Both the position numbers and the translations under genes were made by a program. Of a DNA stretch of 64,000 nucleotides, positions 16,171 to 24,706 are shown piece by piece; position 1 is the first letter of the stretch, and every line of letters starts with the position of its first letter. Origin of the DNA: Streptomyces sp. H27-C3 (lineage in GTDB: Bacteria; Actinomycetota; Actinomycetes; Streptomycetales; Streptomycetaceae); NCBI RefSeq assembly GCF_030063415.1, contig NZ_JASITA010000029.1, forward strand, positions 34,209-98,208, read 5' to 3'. Under the pieces are notes generated by a model. That model did no database searches. It had not been told where the DNA came from and was given only the letters and a program-made list of their open reading frames with translations.

Positions 16171-17466
16171 ATGTCATGGCCGTCCAAGACGTTGGCAACT
16201 GTCATGCCGAACTCCGCCGACTCCCGCACGCGCATGCCGCTGGCCGTATACATATTGGGCCTGGCTGTCTTCGCCCTCGGGACCAGCGAGTTCATGCTGT
16301 CCGGGCTGCTGCCGCCCATCGCCGATGACATGGGTGTGTCCATCCCGCAGGCCGGACTGCTGATCTCCGCCTTCGCGATCGGCATGGTGATCGGCGCGCC
16401 CCTGCTGGCCGTGGCCACCCTGCGGCTTCCCCGGCGTACGACCCTGATCACCCTGATCACGGTCTTCGGCCTCGGCCAGGTCGCCGGCGCGCTGGCTCCC
16501 ACGTACGAGCTCCTCTTCGCCTCCCGTGTCGTGAGCGCCCTCGCCTGCGCCGGGTTCTGGGCGGTGGGGGCCGCGGTCGCCATCGCCATGGTGCCGGTGA
16601 ACTCGCGGGCCCGTGCCATGGCCGTCATGCTCGGCGGGCTGAGCATCGCGAACGTCCTGGGCGTGCCGCTCGGGGCGTTCCTCGGCGACAGCTTCGGGTG
16701 GCGGTCGGCGTTCTGGGCGGTGGCGGCGGCCTCCGCCCTGGCGCTGGTGGGGGTGGCCACGCTGATTCCGCGTATTGCGCTGCCCGACGAGAAGCCCCGG
16801 CTCAAGCGGGAGCTGGGGATCTACCGCGACCGGCAGGTCTGGCTGGCCATCGTCATGACGGCGCTCGCGGCGGGCGGCGTCTTCTGCGCGTTCAGCTATC
16901 TCGCGCCGCTGCTCACTGACGTGGCGGGGCTGGACGCGGGCTGGGTGCCGACCGTTCTCGGGCTCTTCGGTGTCGGCGCCCTGATCGGTACGGCCATCGG
17001 CGGGCGGGTCGCCGACGCGCACCTCTTCGGCGTTCTGCTCAGCGGTATCGCGGCCTCCACCGTCTTCCTGGTGGCCCTAGCCCTCTTCGCCTCCACCGCG
17101 TGGGTCGCCGTCGCCTTGGCCTTCCTGCTCGGCGTCTCGGCCTTCTACACGGGGCCCGCGCTCAACGCCCGCGTGTTCAACGTCGCGGGCGCGGCCCCCA
17201 CCCTGGCGGGCGCGACCACCACCGCCGCGTTCAACCTGGGCAACACGGGCGGCCCCTGGCTCGGCGGCACGGTCATCGACGCGGACTTCGGCTTCGCCTC
17301 GACGGCGTGGGCGGGCGCGGCGATGGCGGCTCTGGCGCTGGTGACCGTGGTCGTCTCGCTGCGGATACAGCGCGGGGGCGGGTCCCGGGTCGTTGTCGGG
17401 TCGGCGGCGGATTCCGCGAAGGCCACCCGTACGGATTCGGATTCGGATGCCGCGCGCCGCACCTGA
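16171..17466 (+). CDS. Cmx/CmlR-like MFS drug exporter (12 TM)
   Basis: A 431-aa DHA1 transporter. From about residue 22 the sequence PLAVYILGLAVFALGTSEFM followed by SGLLPPIADDMGVSIPQAG closely resembles the actinomycete chloramphenicol efflux proteins (Cml/Cmx). Twelve hydrophobic segments are seen, with a Ser/Arg-rich C-terminal tail. The ATG at 16171 has GGAGGGG spaced correctly; an in-frame ATG at 16031 would add 46 residues of low-complexity Arg/Pro sequence and is rejected. The RBS is within a 12-bp stem, so expression may be inducible. Drug specificity is inferred from resemblance only. Confidence 0.83.
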   Translation: MSWPSKTLATVMPNSADSRTRMPLAVYILGLAVFALGTSEFMLSGLLPPIADDMGVSIPQAGLLISAFAIGMVIGAPLLAVATLRLPRRTTLITLITVFGLGQVAGALAPTYELLFASRVVSALACAGFWAVGAAVAIAMVPVNSRARAMAVMLGGLSIANVLGVPLGAFLGDSFGWRSAFWAVAAASALALVGVATLIPRIALPDEKPRLKRELGIYRDRQVWLAIVMTALAAGGVFCAFSYLAPLLTDVAGLDAGWVPTVLGLFGVGALIGTAIGGRVADAHLFGVLLSGIAASTVFLVALALFASTAWVAVALAFLLGVSAFYTGPALNARVFNVAGAAPTLAGATTTAAFNLGNTGGPWLGGTVIDADFGFASTAWAGAAMAALALVTVVVSLRIQRGGGSRVVVGSAADSAKATRTDSDSDAARRT

Positions 17467-17502
17467 CCCGGGCGGGTCAAGCCGAGTGCCTCAAGCCGGG
17501 CC

Positions 17503-17712
17503 TCAAGCCGGGCGCGTCGCCCCAGGCGCATCGAGCCGAGTGCTGTGCGATTCGGGTGTCATGTCCGGTGCGTTCGGCTCGCACCCGGCGGCCAGCAGCC
17601 CGATCAGCACCCCTGCCACCAGTGACACGGCCAACCAGGTCGACGATCCAACTGATCCAGTCGGTCCAGCTGATCCAGCCGGTCCAGACGATCCATGCGT
17701 GTCGGCTGTCAT
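17503..17712 (-). CDS. Small putative lipoprotein with Gly/Ser/Pro repeats
   Basis: 69 aa. A low-complexity N terminus (GSSGPAGSAGPTGSVGSS) is encoded by a DNA tandem repeat of about 18 bp (GATCCAG..GGTCCAG units, roughly 17650-17695). A hydrophobic segment WLAVSLVAGVLIGLLAAGC follows, with a lipobox-like LAAGC, then a short polar tail. The lipobox lies after residue 40, far for a classic signal peptide, so it could equally be a small single-pass membrane protein. Weak RBS, no recognisable family. Probably real but uncertain. Confidence 0.4.
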   Translation of the reverse strand: MTADTHGSSGPAGSAGPTGSVGSSTWLAVSLVAGVLIGLLAAGCEPNAPDMTPESHSTRLDAPGATRPA

Positions 17713-17780
17713 GTCCCGCTAGACGCGCGCCCGATGCCGCAGGTTCCCTCGGGTAACACATCGAGACCACCGAAGCCCGC

Positions 17781-18047
17781 TCACGCCGGGCGGCCCTTCG
17801 GCCGGCGCAGGCCCGCCGCCGTGAGTCTGCGGACGAGTTCCTTCGAGCCGATCTCCACCGCGCCCGCGCCCAACGCGTCGACGTACCGCACCTCGGGCAC
17901 GTCGTAGTGGTCCCGCTCGAAGGCCCTGGGCGGGCAGCCGATACCGGCCGCGAACGTGTGCAGCTCCTCGTACGACGCGTCGCTGACCAGGTGCGACCAC
18001 ATCCGGCCGTGGCCGGGCCAGGTCGGCGGGTCGATGTACACCGTCAT
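17781..18047 (-). CDS. DUF4031-type small protein
   Basis: 88 aa beginning MTVYIDPPTWPGHGRMWSHL, then SDASYEELHTFAAGIGCPP and FERDHYDVPE, the conserved blocks of the DUF4031 family found in many actinobacteria. No biochemical role is known. The ATG overlaps the stop of the upstream gene by 4 nt (ATGA), so the two form a small operon. The start is secure from the overlap; a longer frame to 18269 only antisenses its neighbour. Confidence 0.75.
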   Translation of the reverse strand: MTVYIDPPTWPGHGRMWSHLVSDASYEELHTFAAGIGCPPRAFERDHYDVPEVRYVDALGAGAVEIGSKELVRRLTAAGLRRPKGRPA

Positions 18048-18403
18048 CGCAGGCCGCCGACCGGCGCGACGATCACCGCGGCCTTCGGGCAGACCCAGTG
18101 CGGGTCGGTGCCCAGCTCCGGCTCGATGTCCAGGGCGTGCGGGTCCTCGTCGCCGCACACCGGGCACAGCGGCCAGCGGCCGTGCTGTTCGAGCAGGGCG
18201 TCCTGTACGTCCTGGGCCACGAGCCCGGCCACGAAATCGACCCCGTCGGGCCACTGCTCCACCCACCAACGGCGGTGCATCACCGCGTCCTCGACCAGCG
18301 ATACGACATCGGCCTCGGCCACGTCACGCGCGGCGAGGTCGGCCATGACCAGGGCGCGGGCGGCGTGCAGTGCCTGTTCGAGAGAGGAGGGTGCGTGGTC
18401 CAT
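18044..18403 (-). CDS. Hypothetical protein with CPVCG motif
   Basis: 119 aa. An acidic helical N-terminal half (SLEQALHAARALVMADLAAR) leads to WWVEQWPDGVDFVAGLVAQD. The C-terminal part holds a CPVCGDEDPH...HWVCP pattern that could bind zinc. No family recognised. Translationally coupled to the DUF4031 gene. The ATG at 18403 is chosen because upstream in-frame sequence enters the murR promoter. Confidence 0.65.
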   Translation of the reverse strand: MDHAPSSLEQALHAARALVMADLAARDVAEADVVSLVEDAVMHRRWWVEQWPDGVDFVAGLVAQDVQDALLEQHGRWPLCPVCGDEDPHALDIEPELGTDPHWVCPKAAVIVAPVGGLR

Positions 18404-18478
18404 GCCCCCATTGTCGCGCGCGGCGCGGACGGCCGGAATCCGCCGACGATCAGCGTCAAAAACTGGACCAATGGGGGG

Positions 18479-18507
18479 TTGACGACCCACCGTCGCGAAA
18501 ATATCTT
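18479..18507 (+). promoter_or_regulatory. Promoter giving a leaderless murR transcript
   Basis: TTGACG (18479-18484), a 17-nt spacer and TATCTT (18502-18507) are near-consensus. The predicted transcription start falls at 18513-18515, on the GTG start codon, leaving no room for a leader. Confidence 0.6.
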
Positions 18508-18513
18508 TCAGGA

Positions 18514-19446
18514 GTGACCAATAAAGTGAAGGAAATTTTCACGAGCGGTTCGGCGCCGCCTGCTCCGCCCGCCCCGGCCGCCCTCGCCGCGAAGGTACGG
18601 ACCCTCGCGCCGTCCATGACCCGCTCCATGCAGCGCGTCGCCGAAGCCGTGGCCGCCGACCCGGCCGGCTGCGCGGCGCTCACGGTCACCGGGCTCGGTG
18701 AGCTCACCGGCACCAGCGAAGCCACCGTGGTCCGCACCGCGCGCCTCCTGGGCTACCCCGGCTACCGCGACCTGCGCCTGGCGCTCGCCGGTCTCGCCGC
18801 CCAGCAGCAGTCGGGCCGGGCCCCTGCGGTGACCGCCGACATCGCGGTCGACGACCCGATCGCGGACGTGGTGACCAAGCTGGCGTACGACGAGCAGCAG
18901 ACCCTCGCCGACACAGCCGCGGGCCTGGACACCGTCCAGCTCGGCGCCGCGGTCACCGCCCTCGCCGGGGCGCGGCGCGTCGACATCTACGGCGTGGGCG
19001 CCTCCTCCCTCGTCGGCATGGACCTCGCCCAGAAGCTGCTGCGCATCGGCCTGATCGCGCACGCGCACAGCGACCCGCACCTCGCCGTCACCAACGCCGT
19101 GCAGCTGCGTTCGGGCGACGTGGCCATCGCGATCACGCACTCCGGCTCCACCGGGGACGTCATCGAACCGCTGCGCGTCGCCTTCGACCACGGGGCGACG
19201 ACCGTCGCGATCACGGGCCGCCCCGACGGGCCCGTGTCGCAGTACGCGGATCACATCCTGACCACCTCCACCGCCCGCGAGAGTGAGCTGCGGCCCGCCG
19301 CGATGTCCAGCCGAACGAGCCAACTCCTCGTCGTGGACTGCCTGTTCATAGGCGTCGCGCAGCGCACGTACGAGACGGCCGCCCCCGCGCTCGCCGCCTC
19401 CTACGAGGCGCTCGCCCACCGCCACAGCCCCCGCAGCAGCCGCTAG
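18514..19446 (+). CDS. RpiR/MurR-family regulator with SIS domain
   Basis: 310 aa. An RpiR-type N-terminal HTH (MTRSMQRVAEAVAADPAG, LGELTGTSEATVVRTARLLG) precedes a sugar-isomerase (SIS) domain from about residue 140 (RRVDIYGVGASSLVGMDLAQ and AIAITHSGSTGDVIEPLRVA). Such regulators sense sugar phosphates. It is followed by murQ and a PTS permease, so the effector is probably MurNAc-6-phosphate, as for E. coli MurR. The GTG at 18514 is used: AGGAG abuts it, which is useless as an RBS, but the promoter places the mRNA 5' end there. The GTG at 18526 is the alternative. Confidence 0.88.
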   Translation: MTNKVKEIFTSGSAPPAPPAPAALAAKVRTLAPSMTRSMQRVAEAVAADPAGCAALTVTGLGELTGTSEATVVRTARLLGYPGYRDLRLALAGLAAQQQSGRAPAVTADIAVDDPIADVVTKLAYDEQQTLADTAAGLDTVQLGAAVTALAGARRVDIYGVGASSLVGMDLAQKLLRIGLIAHAHSDPHLAVTNAVQLRSGDVAIAITHSGSTGDVIEPLRVAFDHGATTVAITGRPDGPVSQYADHILTTSTARESELRPAAMSSRTSQLLVVDCLFIGVAQRTYETAAPALAASYEALAHRHSPRSSR

Positions 19447-19483
19447 TCCCGTCGGGGCGATACGAGAAAGAGCCGCACCCCCC

Positions 19484-20455
19484 ATGACCAGCACCGGCAC
19501 CCCCACCGACGCAAACTCCACGCCGTACGGCGATCTGCGCGCCGAGCTCGCCACGCTCACCACCGAGGCGTTCCGCCCCGAGCTCGCCGAGATCGACCGG
19601 CTCCCGACGGCCGAGATCGCCCGCATCATGAACGACGAGGACCGCACCGTCCCCGACGCCGTCGCCGCCCGGCTCCCGCAGATCGCCGCCGCGATCGACG
19701 CCACCGCCGTGCGGATGGCCCGTGGCGGCCGACTGATCTACGCGGGCGCGGGCACGGCGGGGCGACTGGGCGTGCTGGACGCCAGCGAGTGCCCGCCCAC
19801 CTTCAACACCGACCCGTCCGAGGTCGTCGGCCTGATCGCGGGCGGCCCTTCCGCGATGGTCAAGGCGGTCGAGGGCGCGGAGGACTCCAAGGCACTCGCG
19901 GCCGAGGACCTGGACGGGCTCGGCCTCACCGAGAACGACACGGTCATCGGCATCTCCGCATCCGGCCGCACCCCGTACGCGATCGGCGCGGTCGAGCACG
20001 CCCGTACACGCGGCGCGCTCACCATCGGCCTGTCCTGCAACGCCGACAGCGCCCTGGCGGCCGCCGCCGAGCACGGTCTCGAAGTGGTCGTCGGACCCGA
20101 ACTCCTCACCGGGTCAACGCGGTTGAAGGCGGGGACCGCGCAGAAGCTCGTCCTCAACATGATCTCCACCATCACGATGATCCGGCTCGGCAAGACCTAC
20201 GGAAACCTGATGGTCGACGTACGCGCGTCCAACGAGAAGCTGCGGGCCCGCTCGCGCCGCATCGTGGCGCTGGCGACGGGGGCGAAGGACGCCGAGATCG
20301 AGGCGGCGCTGGCCGCGACCGACGGCGAGGTCAAGAGCGCCATCCTCGTCATCCTCGGCGCGGTGGACGCCCCCACGGCGGCCACCCTGCTGACGAATTC
20401 CGCGGGCCATCTGCGCGCGGCGCTCGCGGCAGCGGCCACCCCGCGCACCACCTGA
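19484..20455 (+). CDS. murQ: N-acetylmuramic acid 6-phosphate etherase
   Basis: A 323-aa SIS-fold lyase that cleaves the D-lactyl ether of MurNAc-6-P to give GlcNAc-6-P, a step in cell-wall recycling. Diagnostic segments are RLIYAGAGTAGRLGVLDASE, CPPTFNTDPSEVVGLIAGG, and GISASGRTPYAIGAVEHA. Length is near the usual 300. It lies between the regulator and the PTS permease with short gaps, so the three form one operon. The GlcNAc-6-P it makes would feed NagA (34728-35882). Confidence 0.93.
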   Translation: MTSTGTPTDANSTPYGDLRAELATLTTEAFRPELAEIDRLPTAEIARIMNDEDRTVPDAVAARLPQIAAAIDATAVRMARGGRLIYAGAGTAGRLGVLDASECPPTFNTDPSEVVGLIAGGPSAMVKAVEGAEDSKALAAEDLDGLGLTENDTVIGISASGRTPYAIGAVEHARTRGALTIGLSCNADSALAAAAEHGLEVVVGPELLTGSTRLKAGTAQKLVLNMISTITMIRLGKTYGNLMVDVRASNEKLRARSRRIVALATGAKDAEIEAALAATDGEVKSAILVILGAVDAPTAATLLTNSAGHLRAALAAAATPRTT

Positions 20456-20492
20456 CCCGCCCCTCCCCCCGCACAGCAAGGCACCACGCACC

Positions 20493-22025
20493 ATGACCGA
20501 GAACAAGAACCGCGCCACCGCCGCCGCGATCCTTCCGCTGGTCGGAGGCGCCGGGAACATCACGTCGATCGTCCACTGCATGACCCGGCTCCGGCTGGGC
20601 CTGCGCGACCGCTCGCTCGTCCAGGACGAACAGCTGAGGGCGCTGCCGGCCGTGCTGGGGGTGGTCGAGGACGACACGTACCAGATCGTGCTCGGCCCCG
20701 GCACGGTCGCCCGCGTCACCCCGGAGTTCGAGCAACTGGTCGCGGGGGACAGGGAAGCCGCATGCGCCGCGCCCGCCGCGTCCGCCGTCACCGTCGCTCC
20801 CGTCGTCACAGCGGAGGACCTGGCGGCGCAGGGCGCGGACATGAGAGCCGAGCGCAAGGCCAGGAACTCCACACCGTTCAAGCTGTTCCTGCGCCGCGTC
20901 GCGAACATCTTCGTGCCGCTGATCCCGGCCCTCATCGGCTGCGGCATCATCGCGGGCCTCAACGGCCTGATGATCAACCTGGGTTGGCTGCCGGCCGTCA
21001 CCCCCGCGCTCGCCTCGATCGCGTCCGGCTTCATGGCGCTGATCGCCGTCTTCGTCGGCTTCAACACGGCGAGGGAGTTCGGCGGTACGCCGATCCTGGG
21101 CGGCGCGGTGGCCGCGATCATCGTCTTCCCGGGCGTCGCGAACATCGAGGCGTTCGGCCAGAAGCTGTCGCCCGGCCAGGGCGGTGTGCTGGGCGCGCTG
21201 GGCGCGGCGGTCCTCGCGGTGTACGTCGAGAAGTGGTGCCGCCGCTGGGTCCCGGAGTCCCTGGACGTCCTGGTCACCCCCACCCTGACGGTCCTGGTCT
21301 CCGGCCTGGTGACGATCTTCGGCCTGATGTTCCTGGCCGGTGAGATCTCCACGGCGATCGGCGACTTCGCCAACTGGCTGCTGGCCAACGGCGGCGCGGG
21401 CGCGGGCTTCGTCCTGGGCGGCCTGTTCCTGCCGCTGGTCATGCTGGGCCTGCACCAGGCCCTCATCCCCATCCACGCGACCCTCATCGAGCAGCAGGGC
21501 TTCACGGTCCTGCTGCCGATCCTCGCGATGGCGGGCGCGGGCCAGGTCGGCGCGGCGGCAGCGGTCTACCTCCGCCTCCCCCGCAACACCTCGATCCGCC
21601 GCACCATCAGGTCCGCGCTCCCGGCGGGCTTCCTCGGCGTGGGCGAACCGCTGATCTACGGCGTCTCGCTCCCCCTGGGCCGCCCGTTCGTCACGGCGTG
21701 TGTGGGCGGCGCGTTCGGCGGCGGGTTCGTGGGCCTGTTCAACCAGCTCGGCGACCAGGTCGGCTCGACGGCCATCGGCCCGTCCGGCTGGGCCCTGTTC
21801 CCGCTGATGGACGGCAACAAGGGCCTGGGCGCGACGATCGCGATCTACGCGGGCGGCCTGCTCGTCGGCTATCTGGCGGGCTTCCTCGCGACGTACTTCT
21901 TCGGCTTCACCAAGCCGATGCTGGAGGAGTTCAACGTGACCCCGATGGCGGAGCCGACACCCCCGGTGGCGTCGTCCACACCCCCACCGACGTCCGAGCC
22001 GGAGCCCGAACCGGCCAGGGTCTGA
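20493..22025 (+). CDS. PTS EIIBC permease, probably for N-acetylmuramic acid
   Basis: 510 aa. An N-terminal EIIB domain carries the phosphorylated cysteine in NITSIVHCMTRLRLGL (Cys29). A linker of about 60 residues leads to an EIIC membrane domain of about 10 hydrophobic segments (LFLRRVANIFVPLIPALIGC through GFLATYFFGF), with the substrate motif GVGEPLIYGVSLPLGRPF. The tail is Pro/Glu-rich. No EIIA domain, so EIIA must come from elsewhere, as for MurP. Substrate MurNAc is inferred from murR-murQ linkage. Confidence 0.88.
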   Translation: MTENKNRATAAAILPLVGGAGNITSIVHCMTRLRLGLRDRSLVQDEQLRALPAVLGVVEDDTYQIVLGPGTVARVTPEFEQLVAGDREAACAAPAASAVTVAPVVTAEDLAAQGADMRAERKARNSTPFKLFLRRVANIFVPLIPALIGCGIIAGLNGLMINLGWLPAVTPALASIASGFMALIAVFVGFNTAREFGGTPILGGAVAAIIVFPGVANIEAFGQKLSPGQGGVLGALGAAVLAVYVEKWCRRWVPESLDVLVTPTLTVLVSGLVTIFGLMFLAGEISTAIGDFANWLLANGGAGAGFVLGGLFLPLVMLGLHQALIPIHATLIEQQGFTVLLPILAMAGAGQVGAAAAVYLRLPRNTSIRRTIRSALPAGFLGVGEPLIYGVSLPLGRPFVTACVGGAFGGGFVGLFNQLGDQVGSTAIGPSGWALFPLMDGNKGLGATIAIYAGGLLVGYLAGFLATYFFGFTKPMLEEFNVTPMAEPTPPVASSTPPPTSEPEPEPARV

Positions 22026-22100
22026 CGCCACCGCGCCCATCCGTCCTGGCTGCTCGGAGCGGCCCCTGGTGGACATCACGCTGCTGGGCCCACGGTCGGC

Positions 22101-22330
22101 CTACGACCCGGCGCAGGACTGGTCGCGCGCCGGGCGGGCGCCCGCGACGAGGAAGTCCGTCACCACCCGATCCCCGCACGCGTTTGCCGTTGGCGACGTA
22201 CGAGCCGTGGCCGACCGCGTCAACAGTGACCATGCCGGCCCGGTCGCCCAGCGCCGCGCGCAGCTTGCGTGCGCCGGCGAGCGGGGTGGACGGGTCGCGC
22301 TCGTTCTGGACCAGCAGGATGAGGGGACAC
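22101..22330 (-). pseudogene. 3' relic of a TAP-like alpha/beta hydrolase, frameshifted
   Basis: On the minus strand CPLILLVQNERDPSTPLAGA, ARKLRAALGDRAGMVTVDAV and GHGSYVAN match the catalytic Asp/His end of secreted tripeptidyl-aminopeptidase-type hydrolases. One extra A in GGCAAACGCG breaks the frame; in the next frame the expected ACGDRVVTDFLVAGARP and a stop at 22101 follow. The upstream two-thirds of the gene is missing, cut where the antitoxin-like gene starts. A clear gene remnant. Confidence 0.75.
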
Positions 22331-22333
22331 GCG

Positions 22334-22681
22334 ATGAATCACACTCGCTGGAAACTGGCCCGCGAGAAGAAGCTCGCCAAGGGGTACGCCGAGTCCCCGG
22401 AGGCCGCCGCCGAACGTGCGGAGATCCGGCTGGCCATGGCCGTCGCCAAGGCCGTCTACGACCGCCGCGAAGAGCTCGGTCTGTCGCAGACCGAAGTGGC
22501 CGAACGCGCCGGGCTCACCCAGGCGAAGATCTCCCGCATCGAGGGCGCCGACGCCGTACCGACCCTGCTCCTGCTGCGGCGCCTGCTCCGGCGCCTTACC
22601 GGGGCATTGGACGCGTCCCTGAACATCGCCCTGGACGACGACCGCGAGGAAGTCGTGTTCGTCGCCCACTCCCCGGCCTGA
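22334..22681 (+). CDS. XRE/HigA-like antitoxin-type HTH protein
   Basis: 115 aa. A charged N-terminal helix (WKLAREKKLAKGYAESPEA) is followed by an XRE HTH: YDRREELGLSQTEVAERAG, LTQAKISRIEGADAVPTLLL. This layout is that of HigA-type antitoxins, normally encoded directly after a RelE/HigB toxin. Here the upstream neighbour is instead a hydrolase relic on the opposite strand, so the toxin seems lost. AGGGGA precedes the ATG at a good distance. It could also act as a stand-alone regulator. Confidence 0.75.
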   Translation: MNHTRWKLAREKKLAKGYAESPEAAAERAEIRLAMAVAKAVYDRREELGLSQTEVAERAGLTQAKISRIEGADAVPTLLLLRRLLRRLTGALDASLNIALDDDREEVVFVAHSPA

Positions 22682-22738
22682 CTCATCACGTAGAGCCGCA
22701 CACGCCCGAGCCACCGCTCACCCGTACCCCCGAAACGC

Positions 22739-22777
22739 CCGAGGGCGGCACCTCCGCGTGGAAGGTGCCGCCCTCGG
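22739..22777. terminator. Bidirectional terminator, 15-bp stem
   Basis: Arms 22739-22753 and 22763-22777 are perfectly complementary around a 9-nt loop, between the convergent antitoxin-like gene and groEL. It can serve both. Confidence 0.8.
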
Positions 22778-22809
22778 TTCCGTACAGCCATGTACCGCTG
22801 AGCCGTGGC

Positions 22810-24432
22810 TCAGAAGTCCATGTCACCGCCGGGCATGCCGCCACCGGCAGGCGCGGAAGACTTCTCCGGCTTGTCGGCGATGACCGCTTCGGTGGTGAGG
22901 AAGAGCGCAGCGATGGACGCGGCGTTCTGCAGGGCGGAGCGCGTGACCTTCGCCGGGTCGATGATGCCCTCGGCGATCATGTCGACGTACTCACCCGTCG
23001 CGGCGTTCAGGCCGTGACCGATGGGCAGGTTGCGCACCTTCTCGACGATGACGCCACCCTCAAGACCACCGTTGACGGCGATCTGCTTGAGCGGGGCCTC
23101 CAGGGCGAGCTTCACGGCGTTCGCGCCGGTCGCCTCGTCACCCGTGAGCTCAAGCTTGTCGAAGACCGCGGAGGCCTGGAGAAGCGCCACGCCGCCACCG
23201 GCGACGATGCCCTCTTCGACGGCCGCCTTCGCGTTGCGAACGGCGTCCTCGATGCGGTGCTTGCGCTCCTTGAGCTCGACCTCGGTCGCGGCGCCGGCCT
23301 TGATGACGGCCACGCCGCCCGCGAGCTTCGCCAGGCGCTCCTGGAGCTTCTCGCGGTCGTAGTCCGAGTCGGAGTTCTCGATCTCGGCGCGGATCTGGTT
23401 GACGCGACCCTGGACCTGGTCGCTCTCACCGGAGCCGTCGACGATCGTGGTCTCGTCCTTGGTGATGACGACCTTGCGGGCGCGGCCGAGCAGGTCGAGA
23501 CCGGCGTTCTCAAGCTTGAGGCCGACCTCCTCGGAGATGACGGTGCCACCGGTGAGGATGGCGATGTCGCCGAGCATGGCCTTACGGCGGTCACCGAAGC
23601 CCGGAGCCTTGACGGCGACGGACTTGAAGGTGCCACGGATCTTGTTGACGACGAGCGTGGACAGTGCCTCGCCCTCGACGTCCTCCGCGATGATCAGCAG
23701 GGGCTTGCCCGACTGCATGACCTTCTCAAGCAGCGGAAGGAGGTCCTTCACGTTGCTGATCTTGGAGTTGACGATCAGGATGTACGGGTCGTCGAGCGAC
23801 GACTCCATGCGCTCCATGTCGGTGGCGAAGTACGCCGAGATGTAGCCCTTGTCGAAGCGCATGCCCTCGGTGAGCTCAAGCTCGAGCCCGAAGGTCTGCG
23901 ACTCCTCGACGGTGATGACGCCTTCCTTGCCGACCTTGTCCATCGCCTCGGCGATGAGCTCGCCGATCTGGGTGTCGGCGGCGGAGATGGAGGCCGTAGA
24001 AGCGATCTGCTCCTTGGTCTCCACGTCCTTGGCCTGCTCAAGGAGCGCGGCGGAGACGGCCTCGACGGCCTTCTCGATGCCACGCTTGAGGGCCATGGGG
24101 TTGGCGCCTGCGGCCACATTGCGCAGGCCCTCGCGGACCAGAGCCTGGGCGAGGACAGTCGCGGTCGTCGTGCCGTCACCGGCGACGTCGTCGGTCTTCT
24201 TCGCGACTTCCTTGACCAGCTCGGCGCCGATCTTCTCGTACGGGTCCTCGAGCTCGATCTCCTTGGCGATGGAAACACCATCGTTGGTGATCGTGGGGGC
24301 GCCCCACTTCTTCTCGAGGACGACGTTACGGCCCTTGGGGCCGAGGGTTACCTTGACGGCGTCGGCGAGCTGGTTCATCCCGCGCTCGAGACCGCGCCGT
24401 GCCTCCTCGTCGAACGCGATGATCTTAGCCAT
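22810..24432 (-). CDS. groEL: 60-kDa chaperonin GroEL2
   Basis: 540 aa, full length. It has KIIAFDEEARRGLERGMNQL, the ATP-binding loop VAGDGTTTATVLAQALVREG, and the C-terminal GGMPGGDMDF tail that marks the essential-type second GroEL of actinobacteria. The double-ring chaperonin folds cytosolic proteins with GroES; no groES is adjacent, as usual for groEL2. HrcA control is indicated by the CIRCE element 124 bases upstream. Codon use is strongly biased, as expected for a highly expressed gene. Confidence 0.97.
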   Translation of the reverse strand: MAKIIAFDEEARRGLERGMNQLADAVKVTLGPKGRNVVLEKKWGAPTITNDGVSIAKEIELEDPYEKIGAELVKEVAKKTDDVAGDGTTTATVLAQALVREGLRNVAAGANPMALKRGIEKAVEAVSAALLEQAKDVETKEQIASTASISAADTQIGELIAEAMDKVGKEGVITVEESQTFGLELELTEGMRFDKGYISAYFATDMERMESSLDDPYILIVNSKISNVKDLLPLLEKVMQSGKPLLIIAEDVEGEALSTLVVNKIRGTFKSVAVKAPGFGDRRKAMLGDIAILTGGTVISEEVGLKLENAGLDLLGRARKVVITKDETTIVDGSGESDQVQGRVNQIRAEIENSDSDYDREKLQERLAKLAGGVAVIKAGAATEVELKERKHRIEDAVRNAKAAVEEGIVAGGGVALLQASAVFDKLELTGDEATGANAVKLALEAPLKQIAVNGGLEGGVIVEKVRNLPIGHGLNAATGEYVDMIAEGIIDPAKVTRSALQNAASIAALFLTTEAVIADKPEKSSAPAGGGMPGGDMDF

Positions 24433-24555
24433 GTGAAGTGGTCCTCCCGGACTGGGGTGGAGAGCGATGGACTGAATGGCGCCCGCGACGGACGGCCTGC
24501 CTGCCTCGTGGTTCCTTGCCCCACAAGGCCTGCGGGCCTCGCCGACCCAGTCCTT

Positions 24556-24600
24556 CTGTCACTCTCACTAGGAGAGTGCTAACGCCAATGATTAGCACTC
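24556..24600 (-). promoter_or_regulatory. CIRCE operator with an extra half-site
   Basis: Read on the minus strand, TTAGCACTC-N9-GAGTGACAG (24582-24556) is a CIRCE element with two or three mismatches in one arm. Nine bases further upstream lies another exact half-site, GAGTGCTAA (24600-24592). CIRCE binds the HrcA repressor in heat-shock control of groE operons. Confidence 0.85.
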
Positions 24601-24706
24601 GACCCCCTTGAGTGCAAGGCCGTCCCGAAGGGACGACGGTGAGGGGTGGCGGTCGGGCGACGGGTGGGGGCGCAAGGCCGTCCCCGACATACCGGCCGAA
24701 CGCCGG

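Noticed and set aside
18465..18478. DasR site upstream of murR
   Set aside because: ACTGGACCAAT lacks the central five bases of the dre dyad; resemblance is superficial.
22069..24582. 837-codon open frame across groEL on the plus strand
   Set aside because: Shadow of groEL with no homology.
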